Positions 25,449 to 38,900 are shown, counted from the first letter of the stretch. The stretch: DNA of 64,000 nt from Mycobacterium ahvazicum (GCF_900176255.2 NZ_FXEG02000002.1:1178001-1242000); one strand, 5' to 3'. Numbers and translations: made by a program. Notes: a model not told the origin generated them from the letters alone.

Positions 25449-26521
25449 AAGTTCTTGCCGCAATGAGCGGCGGCGTCGATTCGTCGGTCGCCGCGGCTCG
25501 GATGGTCGATGCCGGACATGACGTGGTCGGCGTGCACCTCGCGCTGTCGTCGGCGCCCGGCACGCTGCGCACCGGCTCGCGGGGTTGCTGCTCGAAAGAG
25601 GACGCTTCGGATGCGCGCCGCGTGGCCGATGTACTCGGAATCCCCTTCTACGTTTGGGATTTCGCGGAGAAGTTCGCCGAAGACGTGGTCGACGACTTCG
25701 TGTCGTCCTACGCGCGTGGCGAGACGCCCAACCCGTGTGTGCGCTGCAATCAGCGCATCAAGTTCGCCGCACTGTCGGCGCGTGCCCTGGCCCTGGGCTT
25801 CGATACGGTCGTCACCGGCCACTACGCGCGTTTGTCGCAAGGCCGGCTGCGCCGCGCCGTCGACCACGACAAGGATCAGTCCTACGTGCTGGCGGTGCTG
25901 AGCGCAGAGCAGTTGCGCCATGCCGCTTTTCCGATCGGGGATACCCCCAAGCCGCAGATCCGGGCCGAGGCGGCTCGTCGCGGTCTGGCCGTCGCCGACA
26001 AGCCGGACAGCCATGACATCTGCTTCATCCCGTCGGGGGACACCCGGGCGTTTCTGGGGGAGCGCATCGCGGTGCGCCGCGGCAACGTCGTGGGTTCCGA
26101 CGGCTCGGTGCTGGCCAATCACGACGGCGTGCACGGTTTCACGATCGGTCAGCGCAAGGGCCTGGGCATCGCCGGGCCGGGGCCGGACGGTCTGCCGCGC
26201 TACGTGACGGCAATCGACGCCGACACCGCGACGGTGCAGGTGGGCAGTGCCGCCGATCTCGAAGTGCATGCGCTGACGGGACGGGACCCGGTCTTCACCG
26301 CGGGAGCCGCACCGGCGGGGCCGATCGAGTGCGCCGTGCAGGTGCGGGCCCACGGCGAAACCGCGAGTGCGGTGGCCGAATTGGTCGGCGACGAGCTCTG
26401 CGTGCGGTTGCGCGTCCCGCTGCGCGGGGTGGCGCGCGGTCAGACCGTCGTGCTGTATCGCCCGGATCCGGCCGGCGACGAGGTGCTCGGCAGCGCCACC
26501 ATTGCCGGCACCTCGCGCTGA
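25445..26521 (+). CDS. mnmA: tRNA-specific 2-thiouridylase
   Basis: The 358-residue protein starts at GTG 25445, overlapping the iscS stop. The PP-loop SGGVDSS is at residues 8-14. The catalytic cysteines are Cys98 (NPCVRC) and Cys193 (DICFIPSGD). MnmA (TrmU) adds the 2-thio group to U34 of Lys, Glu and Gln tRNAs, using sulfur delivered from IscS. The frame is open further upstream but only within iscS. Confidence 0.94.
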   Translation: MKVLAAMSGGVDSSVAAARMVDAGHDVVGVHLALSSAPGTLRTGSRGCCSKEDASDARRVADVLGIPFYVWDFAEKFAEDVVDDFVSSYARGETPNPCVRCNQRIKFAALSARALALGFDTVVTGHYARLSQGRLRRAVDHDKDQSYVLAVLSAEQLRHAAFPIGDTPKPQIRAEAARRGLAVADKPDSHDICFIPSGDTRAFLGERIAVRRGNVVGSDGSVLANHDGVHGFTIGQRKGLGIAGPGPDGLPRYVTAIDADTATVQVGSAADLEVHALTGRDPVFTAGAAPAGPIECAVQVRAHGETASAVAELVGDELCVRLRVPLRGVARGQTVVLYRPDPAGDEVLGSATIAGTSR

Positions 26522-26625
26522 TTCCCCTGCTCAGCGGCCATCGCTGCGGCTTCCAAGGATTTTCCAAGAGCTTGCGGAGAACATTCGTCTCGTAATTGAT
26601 CGACCCCTGAGCGGGGAAGGAACGA

Positions 26626-26913
26626 ATGACGATGAACGACAACCACATCACCGCGCAGGCGCAGGCAGTACAGACCAACGGCCTTGCCATTGCGGCGTTC
26701 GTGCTCAGCATCATGGGCATGTACGGCAGCCCGATCCTGAGCAGCGTTCTCGCTCTTGCCGGCATCTGGCAGGTCAGGCGCCGTGCGGAGCAAGGCTTTG
26801 CGCTGGCGATCACCGCTTTGGCGGTCTCCGCGGCTGTCACGGCCCTGCATGTCGCGATGTGGGTCCAGTGCGGCCACCAGAACTTCGCGTTGGAGACCAC
26901 GGCGCACTGGTGA
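26626..26913 (+). CDS. small membrane protein, DUF4190-like
   Basis: The 95-residue protein has two hydrophobic segments, around LAIAAFVLSIMGMYGSPILS and FALAITALAVSAAVTALHVA, separated by a basic stretch (QVRRRAEQG), as in DUF4190 proteins. The ATG at 26626 has GGGGAAGGAA upstream. No catalytic motif is present. It stands alone between mnmA and the convergent lipoprotein gene. Confidence 0.7.
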   Translation: MTMNDNHITAQAQAVQTNGLAIAAFVLSIMGMYGSPILSSVLALAGIWQVRRRAEQGFALAITALAVSAAVTALHVAMWVQCGHQNFALETTAHW

Positions 26914-26945
26914 AAACCCCTGTCGCATAAGCAGGTTAGCGAAAT

Positions 26946-27590
26946 CTACCGCGGGAAGTTGGCGACAATGTTGGTCATCACGATGTCGGAGACCGACTGC
27001 GGGAAGCCGCAGAAGGTGACTTCCACCAACGCCACCGACTGGACCCGGTAGTCGCGGCCGCAGCCGCCCGGACCCAGGTGCAGCGAGCTGGCATCGGATT
27101 TCCAGTCGCCGACGAATGCTTCGCCGGCCGAGCCGTTCGCGCAGTCGGTGACCGTCGACACCAGTGCGGCGAAGGCGTGCTGCGCGGTCGCGCCATCGCG
27201 ATAGGCCGCGGCGCCTTCAGAGATCAGGGCGCCGTCAGGCGGATCCTGGAACGTGGTCTTGTGGAACTCCTCGATGTCGGGCCCGAACGTCGCGGTCTCG
27301 GCGAACAGGAACCGGCAGGCGCGCGGCGTGGTGTCGGCGAGCGTGTCGATGTCGACCGGGGTGCGTCCGTCCATCGACGGAATGATCGACAGGTGCTCGC
27401 CGGCGCCGGTGATCGCCTGCATCCTCGCCTGGTCCAGCAGGATCGTGTCGACATTGACCCCGTTGATGCCCTTGGCGCCGCCGGTGAACCCCGGCACTGC
27501 CGCGCCGTCCACCACCCGGGTGCACGCCGCATTCAGCACCACCGCGCCACACATCAGCAGCGGCCACGCGAATCTTGCCTTGCGCCACAC
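26946..27590 (-). CDS. lipoprotein with PknH-like sensor domain (LpqA-like)
   Basis: From GTG 27590, preceded by AGAGGGG, the 214-residue protein has a signal peptide with lipobox VLNAAC, giving a lipidated Cys near residue 23. The mature part has four well-spaced cysteines (ACRFLF, TDCANG, GGCGRD, TFCGFP), the pattern of the extracellular sensor domain of PknH and related mycobacterial lipoproteins. It should face the outside of the plasma membrane. The ligand is unknown. It diverges from the MetE-like gene. The H37Rv counterpart by position is lpqA (Rv3016), from memory. Confidence 0.75.
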   Translation of the reverse strand: MWRKARFAWPLLMCGAVVLNAACTRVVDGAAVPGFTGGAKGINGVNVDTILLDQARMQAITGAGEHLSIIPSMDGRTPVDIDTLADTTPRACRFLFAETATFGPDIEEFHKTTFQDPPDGALISEGAAAYRDGATAQHAFAALVSTVTDCANGSAGEAFVGDWKSDASSLHLGPGGCGRDYRVQSVALVEVTFCGFPQSVSDIVMTNIVANFPR

Positions 27591-27690
27591 CGTTTTGCAC
27601 CCCTCTAAACCCCCGAGCCTAGCCGTGTTGGCCGGCCACAACACACCCCTGGCCGCCCGCTCGTGATGCGACGTCGAATACGGTTGCCGG

Positions 27691-28716
27691 GTGAGTGTTT
27701 TCGCCTCTCCGTTCGCGACGGCCAGCGGCGTCGGTTCATGGCCCGGCATCGCGATACGGCCGGCGACGGAGGTCGTCGTCGGTGAGTTGGCGGCCGCGAT
27801 GGCTCACCTGGTCGAGCTGCCCGCCAGGGGAGTGGGCGCCGACCTGCTGGGGCGGGCCGGCGCGCTGCTCGTCGATGTGGCGATCGACACCGTGCCGCGT
27901 GGTTACCGCATCGCCGGTCGGCCCGGCGCGGTGACCCGCCGGGCCGTCAGCCTCCTCGATGAGGACATGGATGCCCTCGAGGAAGCCTGGGAGACGGCGG
28001 GCCTGCGTGGTGGCGGACGGGTGGTCAAGGTGCAAGCGCCGGGCCCGATCACACTGGCCGCCGGGCTGGAGCTGTCCAACGGCCACCGGGCGATCACCGA
28101 CCCGGGGGCGGTGCGCGACCTGACGGCGTCGCTGGCCGAGGGTGTTGCCGACCATCGTGCCGCGCTGTCGCGCCGCCTCGACACACCGGTGGTCGTGCAA
28201 CTCGACGAGCCGTCGTTGCCGGCGGCGCTGGGTGGCCAGCTGAGCGGAGTCACCGCACTGAGTCCGGTTGCCGCGCTCGACGAGTCGGTGGCTCAAGGGC
28301 TGCTCGACCATTGCGCGCAGGCGGTGGGCGCCGAGGTGGTGGTGCACAGTTGCGCGGCCGGATTGCCGTGGGATCTGTTGGCGCGCAGTGCGACTAGCGC
28401 AATATCGGTCGACGCCGCAACGCTGCGGCCCGCGGACCTGGACGGGATCGCGGCGTTCGTCGAATCGGGTCGCGCGGTGATGCTGGGCGTGGTGGCCGCC
28501 ACCGCTCCGCAACGCCGGCCCGCGGCCGAGGAGGTGGCCGCGGCCCTCGTCGCGGTGACCGATCGGCTCGGCTTCGGCCGCTCGGCGCTGCGCGAGCGCA
28601 TCGGCGTCACCCCGGCATGTGGTCTGGCCAATGCGACGCCACAGTGGGCCCGCACCGCGATCGAGCTGGCCCGCAAGGCCGCCGAGGCGTTCGCCGAGGA
28701 CCCCGACGCCATCTAG
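27691..28716 (+). CDS. MetE/UROD-like cobalamin-independent methionine synthase family protein (Rv3015c-like)
   Basis: The 341-residue protein starts at GTG 27691. It has the barrel fold of the MetE C-terminal domain: GVGSWPG near the start, QLDEPSLPAAL, VHSCAAGLPW with candidate zinc ligands His and Cys, and VTPACGLANATPQWA with a third Cys. Full MetE is about 750 residues, so this is the short homologue that lacks the N-terminal half. Whether it transfers methyl groups to homocysteine or another thiol is unknown. ligA follows after 223 bases in which I see no gene. Confidence 0.78.
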   Translation: MSVFASPFATASGVGSWPGIAIRPATEVVVGELAAAMAHLVELPARGVGADLLGRAGALLVDVAIDTVPRGYRIAGRPGAVTRRAVSLLDEDMDALEEAWETAGLRGGGRVVKVQAPGPITLAAGLELSNGHRAITDPGAVRDLTASLAEGVADHRAALSRRLDTPVVVQLDEPSLPAALGGQLSGVTALSPVAALDESVAQGLLDHCAQAVGAEVVVHSCAAGLPWDLLARSATSAISVDAATLRPADLDGIAAFVESGRAVMLGVVAATAPQRRPAAEEVAAALVAVTDRLGFGRSALRERIGVTPACGLANATPQWARTAIELARKAAEAFAEDPDAI

Positions 28717-28930
28717 GTGGCGAGCCGCTTGTCACATCCGCCGCACCCGTCGCGGTAACCGGACCTGTACCTTTTTGCCCGCCTCCGAGCGACAACTCTC
28801 GCGGCGACCGCCCGCGTGCTCCGATTGTCGCTGTGAGGCGGGCACAAAGGACACGTCGGCTTTTCCTGGTTGCTGGTACGGCAGACGCGACCGGGCGTCA
28901 CCGGCGGGCACTGTCCCCACCCTTCGATAG

Positions 28931-31024
<2,094 letters not shown>

Positions 31025-31060
31025 CAGCGCAGTACTGGTCCGTACCGGTGTTCCGGCTTT

Positions 31061-31669
31061 ATGGTGGGCGCTATGACCCAGACGGCCGATCAGTGCACGG
31101 AGCCATCGCCGTGGTCTCCGCGCGAGGCCGAACTGTTGGCGGTGACGTTGCAGCTACTACAAGAACACGGCTATGACCAATTGACGATCGACGCGGTCGC
31201 CAGTGCTGCCCACGCCAGCAAGGCCACGGTGTACCGGCGATGGCCCTCGAAGGCCGAACTGGTGCTGGCCGCCTTCATCGAAGGTGTCCGCCAGGTCGCG
31301 GTCGCGCCGAATACCGGTAGCCTGCGCGACGATTTGATCAATCTCGGCGAGGTGTGCGGCGAGCACGGACGTCAGCACGCCAGCACCATCCGCGCGGTGA
31401 TGGTCGAGGTATCGCGCCATCCGGCGCTCAACGAGGCCCTGCAGGATCAATTCCTCAAGCAGCGCAAGGCCTTGATCAAGCACGTGATGCAGCGGGCCGT
31501 CGATCGTGGCGAGATCGCCAAAGATGCTTTCGTTGACGAACTTTGGGACCTGCTACCCGGCTATCTCATCTTCCGGTCCCTCATTCCCGACCGGCCGCCC
31601 ACGCGCCAGACGGTGCAGCTGCTGGTCGACCAGTTCCTGATGCCGGGTCTGACGCGGACCGCCGGGTAA
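31061..31669 (+). CDS. TetR-family transcriptional regulator
   Basis: The protein has 202 residues from 31061 or 198 from the ATG at 31073. The N-terminal helix-turn-helix is clear: YDQLTIDAVASAAHASKATVYRRWPSKAELV. The C-terminal ligand-binding part is of the TetR_C type with FLKQRKALIKHVMQRAVDRGE. It directly precedes mmpS-mmpL. A degenerate copy of the palindrome found before mmpS occurs at about 31029-31051 upstream of this gene (CAGTACTGGTCC then GTACCGGTG), suggesting autoregulation. Confidence 0.88.
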   Translation: MVGAMTQTADQCTEPSPWSPREAELLAVTLQLLQEHGYDQLTIDAVASAAHASKATVYRRWPSKAELVLAAFIEGVRQVAVAPNTGSLRDDLINLGEVCGEHGRQHASTIRAVMVEVSRHPALNEALQDQFLKQRKALIKHVMQRAVDRGEIAKDAFVDELWDLLPGYLIFRSLIPDRPPTRQTVQLLVDQFLMPGLTRTAG

Positions 31670-31724
31670 CGCGGCCGCCTGCACGTCGTCCGGCTGTTGA
31701 AAATGTGTACGCGCGCGTCTCTTG

Positions 31725-31753
31725 TCACAGTACGGTCCAGTACCGTACTGTGA
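31725..31753. promoter_or_regulatory. palindromic TetR operator upstream of mmpS-mmpL
   Basis: TCACAGTACGGT at 31725-31736 and ACCGTACTGTGA at 31742-31753 are perfect inverted repeats of 12 bases around a 5-base centre. The site lies 82 bases before the mmpS start, just after the tetR gene, and a related sequence precedes tetR. Length and symmetry are typical of TetR operators, so repression of mmpS-mmpL by the neighbouring regulator is the natural inference. Confidence 0.75.
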
Positions 31754-31834
31754 GATCCGTCCGTTCGCCCTTGCGCGGGGCAGCGGTCGTAGTCATAGAG
31801 TGATCGAGAACGCCCGACCATCGAAAGGCCGAGG

Positions 31835-32281
31835 GTGAAGGCGATTTCAATGTCCAACCTGCTTCGGCAGGGCTGGATAGTCTTGGTCGCGATACTCGTC
31901 GTCGCCGTCGCGGGATTCGGCATCTACCGCCTGCACGGGATCTTCGGCTCGAACTACAAGACCTCGGCCAACAGCGGCCTGTCCAACGAGATCGTCCCGT
32001 TCAACCCCAAGCAGGTGGTGCTCGAGGTCTTCGGTGCGCCGGGTGCGGTGGCGACGATCAACTACCTGGACGTCAATGCCCAGCCGCAGCAAGTCAAGAA
32101 CGCGCCGCTGCCCTGGTCGTTCACGATCACCACGACGGAGCCCGCGGTCGTGGCCAACGTCGTGGCGCAAGGCAACGGCGACACCCTCGGTTGCCGCATC
32201 ACCGTCAACGGTCAAGTCAAAGACGAACGCACCGTCAACAAGGTCGACGCCTACACCTTCTGTCTGGATAAGTCGGGATGA
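31835..32281 (+). CDS. MmpS family membrane protein
   Basis: The 148-residue protein has one N-terminal transmembrane helix ([18 protein letters not shown]) and a periplasmic beta-sandwich with [20 protein letters not shown] and a closing Cys pair ([15 protein letters not shown]). MmpS proteins accompany MmpL transporters in mycobacteria. The start is GTG 31835 or ATG 31850; both have purine-rich sequence upstream. It overlaps mmpL by ATGA, and a predicted operator precedes it. Confidence 0.9.
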   Translation: MKAISMSNLLRQGWIVLVAILVVAVAGFGIYRLHGIFGSNYKTSANSGLSNEIVPFNPKQVVLEVFGAPGAVATINYLDVNAQPQQVKNAPLPWSFTITTTEPAVVANVVAQGNGDTLGCRITVNGQVKDERTVNKVDAYTFCLDKSG

Positions 32282-35193
32282 GCAACCAAACCAACGAACA
32301 GCAGACGCGGCCTGCGGTGCCGCGCAACATCCGACGGCTCGCGCTGCCGATCCTGCTTTTCTGGGTGGCGCTGGCCGCCATCACCAACATCGCGGTACCG
32401 CAGCTGGAAGAGGTGGGCAAGACCCACAACGTGGCGCTGAACTCTCCGGATGCCCCGTCGCTCAAGGCAATTAAGCGCATCGGCCAGGCGTTCCATGAGT
32501 TCGACACCGACAGCTCGGCGATGATCGTGCTGGAAGGCGACAAACCGCTCGGCGCGGACGCCCATCGTTTCTACGACGAGATGATTCGCAAGCTCGAGCA
32601 GGACAAAAAGCACGTCGAGCACGTTCAGGACTACTGGGGCGACACGCTCACCGCGGCGGGATCGCAGAGCACCGACGGCAAGGCCGCTTATGTCCAGGTG
32701 AACCTCGCGGGTAATCAGGGCTCCGCGTTGGCCAACGAGGGTGTCGGCGCCATCCGCGACATCATCGACCACATGAAGCCGCCACCGGGCGTCAAGACCT
32801 ATGTGACCGGCGCCGCGCCGCTGATCTCCGACCAGTTCGACGTGGGCAGCAAGGGCACCGCGAAGGTCACCACGATCACCATCGGGGTGATCGCACTGAT
32901 GTTGTTCTTCGTTTACCGCTCGGTACTGACCACGCTGCTGGTTCTCGCCACGGTGCTGATCGAAATGTCAGCTGCCCGAGGCCTTGTCGCGTTCCTCGGC
33001 AACGAGGGAATCATCGGCCTGTCGACCTACGCGACAAATATCCTGACGCTGTTGGTGATCGCCGCCGGAACGGACTACGCGATATTTTTCGTGGGCCGCT
33101 ACCAGGAAGCGCGCGGGACCGGTGAAGACCGCGAAAAAGCCTTTTACACGATGTATCACGGCACCACGCACGTCGTGTTGGGATCCGGGCTCACCGTCGC
33201 CGGCGCGGTGGCCTGTCTGAGCTTCACCCGGCTGCCGTACTTCCAAAGTCTGGGAATCCCAGCAGCATTGGGTATCCTGGTGGCGCTGTTCGCCGCGCTG
33301 ACACTGGGGCCCGCGATTCTCACCTTGGGTGCCAAGGCCGGCATCTTCGACCCGAAGCGAGCGATACAGACGCGCGGTTGGCGGCGGATCGGCACGGCCA
33401 TCGTCCGCTGGCCCGGCGCCGTTCTCGCGGCCGCGAGTGCGCTGGCCCTGGTCGGTCTGATCGCCCTGCCCGGATACAAGACCAGCTACGACACCCGTCC
33501 CTACATGCCCGCCGACGCTCCGGCCAATATCGGTTACACCGCCGCCGAGAAGCACTTCTCGCGAGCCCGGCTGGAGCCGGAACTGCTGATGGTCGAATCG
33601 GATCACGACATGCGTAATCCGGCCAGCATGCTCATCCTGGACAAGGTGGCCAAGGCCGTGTTCCACGTCCCCGGGGTCGCCCAGGTGCAGACCATCACCC
33701 GGCCGTTGGGAACCCCGCTGGTCCACAGCTCGCTCGCGTTCGTGGTGAGCAATCAGAGTGCCGCCCAGCAGCAGAACCTGACCTACCAACGAGATCGGGC
33801 CGACGACGCCCTCAAGCAAGCCAACGAACTATCGAAGACGATCGACATCCTGCGACAGCAGTTCGTCCTGCAGCAGCAGTTGGCCGGCACCACCCACGAC
33901 GAGACCGAAAGCTTTCGCGATACGCTCGCGACGATCAAAGACCTACGCGACAAGATCGCGAATTTCGACGACTTCTTCCGGCCGATTCGCAGCTATTTCT
34001 ATTGGGAGAAGCACTGTTACGACATTCCTGCCTGCTTCGCGTTCAGGTCGCTGTTCGACGCCCTCGACGGCATCGACCAGCTGACCGAAAAATTCGAGAA
34101 CCTGACGGCTTCGCTGGACAAACTCGACGCACTGCAACCAAAGCTGGTGGCGTTGATACCGCCCCAGATTCAAAGCCAGGAGACCAATCGCGATCTGACA
34201 CTGGCGAATTACGCCACGCTGTCCGGCATCTACGCCCAGAACGCGCGTGCGCTGGAGAACTCGACGGCGCTGGGGCAGGCGTTTGACGCCGCCAAGAACG
34301 ACGACACCTTCTATCTGCCGCCAGAGGTGTTCGACAACCCCGACTTCAAACGCGGGCTCAAACTGTTCCTCTCACCCGACGGTAAGGCCGCCCGCATGAT
34401 CGTCACGCATGACGGCGATCCCGCTACCACCGAAGGTATTTCGCACATCGACCCGATCGCGAAGGCCGCGCACGAGGCCTTGAAGGGCACGCCGATGGCG
34501 AACTCGGGGATCTATCTCGGCGGCACCGCCGCGACGTACAAGGACATCCAAGAGGGCGCCAAGTACGACCTGATGATCGTGGCATTCGCCGCGTTGAGCC
34601 TCATCCTGCTGATCATGATGATCATCACGCGCAGCCTGATCGCCGCGCTGGTCATCGTCGGCACCGTCGCGCTATCCCTGGGCGCTTCGTTCGGGCTGTC
34701 AGTTCTGGTGTGGCAATACATGTTTGGTATCGAGCTGTATTGGGTCGTGCTGGCACTGGCGGTGATCTTGCTGCTGGCGGTCGGTTCGGACTACAACCTG
34801 CTGTTGATCTCCCGGTTCAAAGAAGAAATCCATGCCGGTCTCAATACCGGCATCATCCGGGCGATGGCCGGCTCCGGGTCGGTGGTCACCTCGGCCGGCA
34901 TCGTCTTCGCCGTCACGATGTGTGCGTTTGTTTTCAGTGGTTTCCAGGTGCTCGGTCAGATCGGGACTACGATCGGGCTGGGCTTGTTGTTCGACACGCT
35001 GATCGTGCGCTCATTCATGACGCCTTCTGTCGCAAGGATTCTCGGGCGCTGGTTCTGGTGGCCGCAACGGGTGCGTCCGCGTCCGGCCAGCACGATGCTG
35101 CGGCCCTACGGTCCGCGTCCGGCGGTTCGTCAGCTGCTGCTGTGGGAAGACGGCGATGCCGCGGCACCCAAACCCCCGGTGGCCGCGCGCTGA
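32278..35193 (+). CDS. MmpL family RND transporter
   Basis: A 971-residue resistance-nodulation-division transporter. It has an N-terminal helix ([20 protein letters not shown]), a first periplasmic loop, a first membrane bundle with [23 protein letters not shown], a large second loop rich in Gln (residues about 480-560) and a second bundle with [15 protein letters not shown], the two D-Y pairs used for proton relay. Substrates of the family are lipids, siderophores or drugs, and the cargo here is not known. It forms one unit with mmpS, controlled by the TetR gene upstream. Confidence 0.93.
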   Translation: MSNQTNEQQTRPAVPRNIRRLALPILLFWVALAAITNIAVPQLEEVGKTHNVALNSPDAPSLKAIKRIGQAFHEFDTDSSAMIVLEGDKPLGADAHRFYDEMIRKLEQDKKHVEHVQDYWGDTLTAAGSQSTDGKAAYVQVNLAGNQGSALANEGVGAIRDIIDHMKPPPGVKTYVTGAAPLISDQFDVGSKGTAKVTTITIGVIALMLFFVYRSVLTTLLVLATVLIEMSAARGLVAFLGNEGIIGLSTYATNILTLLVIAAGTDYAIFFVGRYQEARGTGEDREKAFYTMYHGTTHVVLGSGLTVAGAVACLSFTRLPYFQSLGIPAALGILVALFAALTLGPAILTLGAKAGIFDPKRAIQTRGWRRIGTAIVRWPGAVLAAASALALVGLIALPGYKTSYDTRPYMPADAPANIGYTAAEKHFSRARLEPELLMVESDHDMRNPASMLILDKVAKAVFHVPGVAQVQTITRPLGTPLVHSSLAFVVSNQSAAQQQNLTYQRDRADDALKQANELSKTIDILRQQFVLQQQLAGTTHDETESFRDTLATIKDLRDKIANFDDFFRPIRSYFYWEKHCYDIPACFAFRSLFDALDGIDQLTEKFENLTASLDKLDALQPKLVALIPPQIQSQETNRDLTLANYATLSGIYAQNARALENSTALGQAFDAAKNDDTFYLPPEVFDNPDFKRGLKLFLSPDGKAARMIVTHDGDPATTEGISHIDPIAKAAHEALKGTPMANSGIYLGGTAATYKDIQEGAKYDLMIVAFAALSLILLIMMIITRSLIAALVIVGTVALSLGASFGLSVLVWQYMFGIELYWVVLALAVILLLAVGSDYNLLLISRFKEEIHAGLNTGIIRAMAGSGSVVTSAGIVFAVTMCAFVFSGFQVLGQIGTTIGLGLLFDTLIVRSFMTPSVARILGRWFWWPQRVRPRPASTMLRPYGPRPAVRQLLLWEDGDAAAPKPPVAAR

Positions 35194-35194
35194 T

Positions 35195-35851
35195 TCAGCG
35201 CAACATGGTGGCCACGATGCCGGACAGGTAACCCAGGCGGGCCACCTCCGACGGCCGGAATTCGGGGCCCGGACGGCCCAGCACCACCGCGGTCTGCGGG
35301 TCACCCAGTGGCGCGGCGACCATCGTGATGTCCATGTCGCGCCAGGCCTGCGGCACCCACTCGGCGGTGCCGTCCAGCGTCGCGGCCTCCTGGATCGGCA
35401 GCCAGGGGGCCGATACCGCACGGGTCTCGGGCGCCCCCGGGCTGGCGGCGAGGCGCCGCAGCTCACCCTCGGCGCCCTGCAACACCGTGCACCAGCTCAC
35501 CCGCAGCACCCGGGGTGCCTCGTCGGCCAGCACCTGCAGCCGCGCCGCCTTGTCCTTGGCCGCGGCGACGTGGTCAAGAAGTTCCAGCTCGCGATGCGCT
35601 TCCAGCAGACCGGTGTGCGGGCGCACGCTGTCCACCCGGACGCCGTTGAGGGACTCGGCCGCCGTGATCAGCGTGTCGGGCATCGCGCCGGCGGGCAGTT
35701 CGATGACCAGGTCGTCGGTGGCATACCCCGCGCTGCGGTCGACGACGTCGAGCGACAGGATGTCGGCGCCCACCGAACCGAGTGCAACCGCCAGCGCGCC
35801 CAGGCTTCCCGGGCGGTCGACGAGCTCGATGCGCAACAGATACGACGGCAC
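35195..35851 (-). CDS. ACT-domain protein (Rv3013-like)
   Basis: The 218-residue protein begins at GTG 35851 with a clear ACT domain, [22 protein letters not shown], followed by a region resembling a GAF-like fold ([11 protein letters not shown] to [19 protein letters not shown]). ACT domains bind small ligands such as amino acids. The length equals that recalled for Rv3013. It is convergent with mmpL, whose stop is one base away, and divergent from gatC. Confidence 0.78.
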   Translation of the reverse strand: MPSYLLRIELVDRPGSLGALAVALGSVGADILSLDVVDRSAGYATDDLVIELPAGAMPDTLITAAESLNGVRVDSVRPHTGLLEAHRELELLDHVAAAKDKAARLQVLADEAPRVLRVSWCTVLQGAEGELRRLAASPGAPETRAVSAPWLPIQEAATLDGTAEWVPQAWRDMDITMVAAPLGDPQTAVVLGRPGPEFRPSEVARLGYLSGIVATMLR

Positions 35852-35946
35852 GCGCCCACTGTCGCACAGAGCCGCGCGTCCGGCATTTCCGCAGGGTGGG
35901 TGCCAGCTGCACGCGCGTGACCGCAGCACCGATAGGCTTTTCGCTC

Positions 35947-36258
35947 GTGTCCCAGATCTCCCGCGACGAGGTCGCGCACCTGGCCAGGCTGGCCCGGCTG
36001 GCATTGACCGATACCGAGTTGGACAGCTACGCCGGCCAACTCGACGCCATCCTGACCCACGTCAGCCAGATCCAGGCGGTCGACGTCACCGGCGTCGAGC
36101 CGACCGACAACCCGCTCAAGGACGTCTTGAAAGACGCCACTGGCACCCGCCCCGACGAGACCAGGCCCAGCCTGACGCAGCAGGAGGCGCTGGCCGCGGC
36201 GCCCGCGGCCGTCGACGGCCGCTTCGCCGTCCCGCAGATCCTCGGAGACAGCGAGTGA
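35947..36258 (+). CDS. gatC: aspartyl/glutamyl-tRNA amidotransferase subunit C
   Basis: The 103-residue protein from GTG 35947 begins [19 protein letters not shown], typical of GatC, which wraps around GatA and stabilises the complex. It overlaps gatA by GTGA. A longer frame upstream is open only as antisense of the ACT gene. Confidence 0.93.
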   Translation: MSQISRDEVAHLARLARLALTDTELDSYAGQLDAILTHVSQIQAVDVTGVEPTDNPLKDVLKDATGTRPDETRPSLTQQEALAAAPAAVDGRFAVPQILGDSE

Positions 36259-37742
36259 ACGAGATCATCCGTTCCGACGCCGCGACGCTGGCTGCCAAGG
36301 TCGCCGCCAAGGAGCTGTCGTCGGTCGAGGTCACCCAGGCATACCTGGACCGGATCGCGGCGTCCGATGACCGGTACGGCGCGTTTCTGCACGTCGCGGC
36401 TGACGAGGCGCTGTCGGCGGCGGCCGCGGTCGACGAGGCGGTGGCGGCCGGGGAGCAGCTGCCCTCGGCGCTGGCCGGCGTTCCGCTGGCGCTCAAAGAC
36501 GTGTTCACGACCGTCGATATGCCCACCACCTGCGGATCCAAGATCCTTCAGGGCTGGCGCTCGCCCTACGACGCCACCGTCACCGCCCGGCTGCGTGCGG
36601 CGGGCATCCCGATCCTGGGCAAGACCAACATGGACGAGTTCGCGATGGGCTCGTCGACGGAGAACTCCGCCTATGGCCCCACCCGCAACCCGTGGGACCT
36701 CGAGCGGGTGCCCGGCGGCTCCGGCGGGGGCAGCGCCGCGGCGCTGGCCTCCTTCCAGGCGCCGCTGGCCATCGGCACCGACACCGGGGGCTCGATCCGT
36801 CAGCCGGCCGCGCTGACCGCGACCGTCGGGGTCAAGCCCACCTACGGCACGGTGTCGCGCTACGGCCTGGTGGCCTGCGCGTCGTCGCTGGATCAGGGCG
36901 GCCCCTGCGCGCGCACCGTGCTCGACACGGCGCTGCTGCATCGGGTGATCGCCGGCCACGACCAGATGGACTCGACCTCGGTCGATGCCGCGGTGCCCGA
37001 CGTGGTCGGCGCCGCTAACGCCGGTGCCGCAGGCGATCTGAGCGGCGTGCGAATCGGTGTGGTCTCGCAGCTGCGCGGCGAAGGCTATCAGCCCGGAGTG
37101 CTGTCGTCGTTCGAGGAGGCGGTCAAACAGCTGACCGCGCTGGGTGCCGAGGTGAGCGAAGTCGACTGTCCGCATTTCGATCACGCGCTGGCCGCCTACT
37201 ACCTGATCCTGCCGTCGGAGGTGTCGAGCAACCTGGCGCGCTTCGACGCGATGCGTTACGGGCTGCGGGTCGGTGACGACGGCAGCCACAGCGCCGAGGA
37301 AGTGATGGCGCTGACCCGGGCGGCCGGCTTCGGTCCAGAAGTCAAGCGCCGCATCATGATTGGCGCCTACGCGCTCTCGGCGGGCTATTACGACGCCTAC
37401 TACAACCAGGCGCAGAAAGTGCGCACCCTGATCGCCCGTGACCTCGACGAGGCCTACAAGTCCGTCGACGTGCTGGTGTCGCCGACGACCCCGACCACCG
37501 CGTTCCGGCTGGGGGAGAAGGTCGACGATCCGCTGGCCATGTACCTGTTCGACTTGTGCACGTTGCCGCTGAACCTGGCCGGGCACTGCGGAATGTCGGT
37601 GCCGTCGGGACTCTCGCCGGACGACCAGCTACCGGTGGGCCTGCAGATCATGGCGCCCGCGCTGGCCGACGATCGCCTTTATCGCGTCGGTGCCGCCTAC
37701 GAAGCGGCGCGTGGACCGTTACCGGCCGCGCCGACCGTCTAG
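36255..37742 (+). CDS. gatA: aspartyl/glutamyl-tRNA amidotransferase subunit A
   Basis: A 495-residue amidase-signature enzyme. The catalytic triad is visible as Lys81 (LALKDVF), cis-Ser156 (PGGSGGGS) and Ser180 ([10 protein letters not shown]), with the same spacing as known GatA proteins. It releases ammonia from glutamine for GatB. Start GTG 36255 overlaps gatC. gatB lies 5.2 kb downstream after pfkA and an accessory block. Confidence 0.95.
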   Translation: MNEIIRSDAATLAAKVAAKELSSVEVTQAYLDRIAASDDRYGAFLHVAADEALSAAAAVDEAVAAGEQLPSALAGVPLALKDVFTTVDMPTTCGSKILQGWRSPYDATVTARLRAAGIPILGKTNMDEFAMGSSTENSAYGPTRNPWDLERVPGGSGGGSAAALASFQAPLAIGTDTGGSIRQPAALTATVGVKPTYGTVSRYGLVACASSLDQGGPCARTVLDTALLHRVIAGHDQMDSTSVDAAVPDVVGAANAGAAGDLSGVRIGVVSQLRGEGYQPGVLSSFEEAVKQLTALGAEVSEVDCPHFDHALAAYYLILPSEVSSNLARFDAMRYGLRVGDDGSHSAEEVMALTRAAGFGPEVKRRIMIGAYALSAGYYDAYYNQAQKVRTLIARDLDEAYKSVDVLVSPTTPTTAFRLGEKVDDPLAMYLFDLCTLPLNLAGHCGMSVPSGLSPDDQLPVGLQIMAPALADDRLYRVGAAYEAARGPLPAAPTV

Positions 37743-37796
37743 CCCGCACACCGCCCGATTTGCCCCGACGGCGGCCCAGACAGGCAAGATAAGAGG

Positions 37797-38828
37797 ATGC
37801 GGATCGGAATTCTCACCGGGGGCGGCGACTGTCCGGGGCTCAACGCCGTCATCCGGGCGGTGGTGCGGACCTGCGACGCCCGGTACGGCTCGTCGGTGGT
37901 CGGCTTCCAGGACGGATGGCGCGGGTTGCTGGAGAACCGGCGCATCCAGCTGCAGAACGACGATCGCAATGACCGGCTGCTGGCCAAGGGCGGGACAGTG
38001 CTGGGCACCGCTCGCGTGCATCCCGACAAGTTGCGGGCCGGGCTGGATCAGATCAAGCAGACCCTGGACGACAACGGCATCGACGTGCTCATCCCGATCG
38101 GCGGCGAGGGCACGCTGACGGCCGCACACTGGCTCTCGGAGGAGAATGTCCCCGTCGTCGGCGTACCGAAGACGATCGACAACGACATCGACTGCACCGA
38201 CGTCACTTTCGGGCACGACACCGCGCTGACCGTGGCCACCGACGCCATCGACCGTCTGCACAGCACCGCCGAGTCGCACCAGCGAGTGATGCTGGTGGAG
38301 GTGATGGGCCGCCACGCCGGCTGGATCGCGCTGAACGCCGGGCTGGCATCCGGCGCGCACATGACGCTGATTCCCGAGCAGCCCTTCGACATCGAGGATG
38401 TGTGCCGGCTCGTCAAACGCCGTTTCCAGCGCGGGGATTCGCACTTCATCTGCGTGGTGGCCGAAGGAGCCAAGCCGATCCCCGGGTCGATTCCCTTGCG
38501 GGAGGGCGGGATTGACGAATTCGGCCACGAGAAATTCACCGGCGTCGCTGCGCAGTTGGGCGTTGCCGTGGAGAAGCGGATCAACAAGGACGTGCGAGTG
38601 ACCGTGTTGGGCCACGTCCAGCGGGGCGGCATCCCGACGGCCTACGATCGCGTACTGGCCACCCGGTTCGGCGTCAACGCCGCCGACGCCGCGCACGCCG
38701 GCGAATACGGGCAGATGGTGTCGCTGCGCGGGCAGGACATCGGCCGTGTCTCGCTGGCCGACGCCACCCGCCACCTCAAGCTGGTGCCCGACGCACGCCA
38801 CGACGAGGCCGCCGCGTTCTTCGGCTGA
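37797..38828 (+). CDS. pfkA: 6-phosphofructokinase
   Basis: The 343-residue enzyme of PFK family A begins [26 protein letters not shown] and PKTIDNDI flank the phosphoryl-donor site. The Gly after Glu at the position homologous to E. coli 104, with Lys in the PKTIDND motif, is the combination reported for ATP-using actinomycete enzymes, whereas pyrophosphate enzymes carry Asp at 104. It commits fructose-6-phosphate to glycolysis. The ATG at 37797 follows gatA by 54 bases. Confidence 0.93.
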   Translation: MRIGILTGGGDCPGLNAVIRAVVRTCDARYGSSVVGFQDGWRGLLENRRIQLQNDDRNDRLLAKGGTVLGTARVHPDKLRAGLDQIKQTLDDNGIDVLIPIGGEGTLTAAHWLSEENVPVVGVPKTIDNDIDCTDVTFGHDTALTVATDAIDRLHSTAESHQRVMLVEVMGRHAGWIALNAGLASGAHMTLIPEQPFDIEDVCRLVKRRFQRGDSHFICVVAEGAKPIPGSIPLREGGIDEFGHEKFTGVAAQLGVAVEKRINKDVRVTVLGHVQRGGIPTAYDRVLATRFGVNAADAAHAGEYGQMVSLRGQDIGRVSLADATRHLKLVPDARHDEAAAFFG

Positions 38829-38831
38829 GGC

Positions 38832-38847
38832 CGCCGCGGCGGGCAAA
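38832..38847 (+). repeat. 16-bp direct repeat, left copy
   Basis: CGCCGCGGCGGGCAAA lies just after the pfkA stop and is repeated exactly at 41601-41616, after the GMC oxidoreductase. The two copies bracket the AraC-GMC block, consistent with an insertion footprint or chance GC-rich similarity. Confidence 0.6.
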
Positions 38848-38900
38848 GCACCGGCCGCCAATGGTGAACAATTCCGCCGGTTGAGACGTTCCTAGCGAGC

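Noticed and set aside
35325..36254. 310-residue N-terminal extension of gatA
   Set aside because: It runs antisense to the ACT gene and through gatC; the GTGA overlap at 36255 is the start used by the family.
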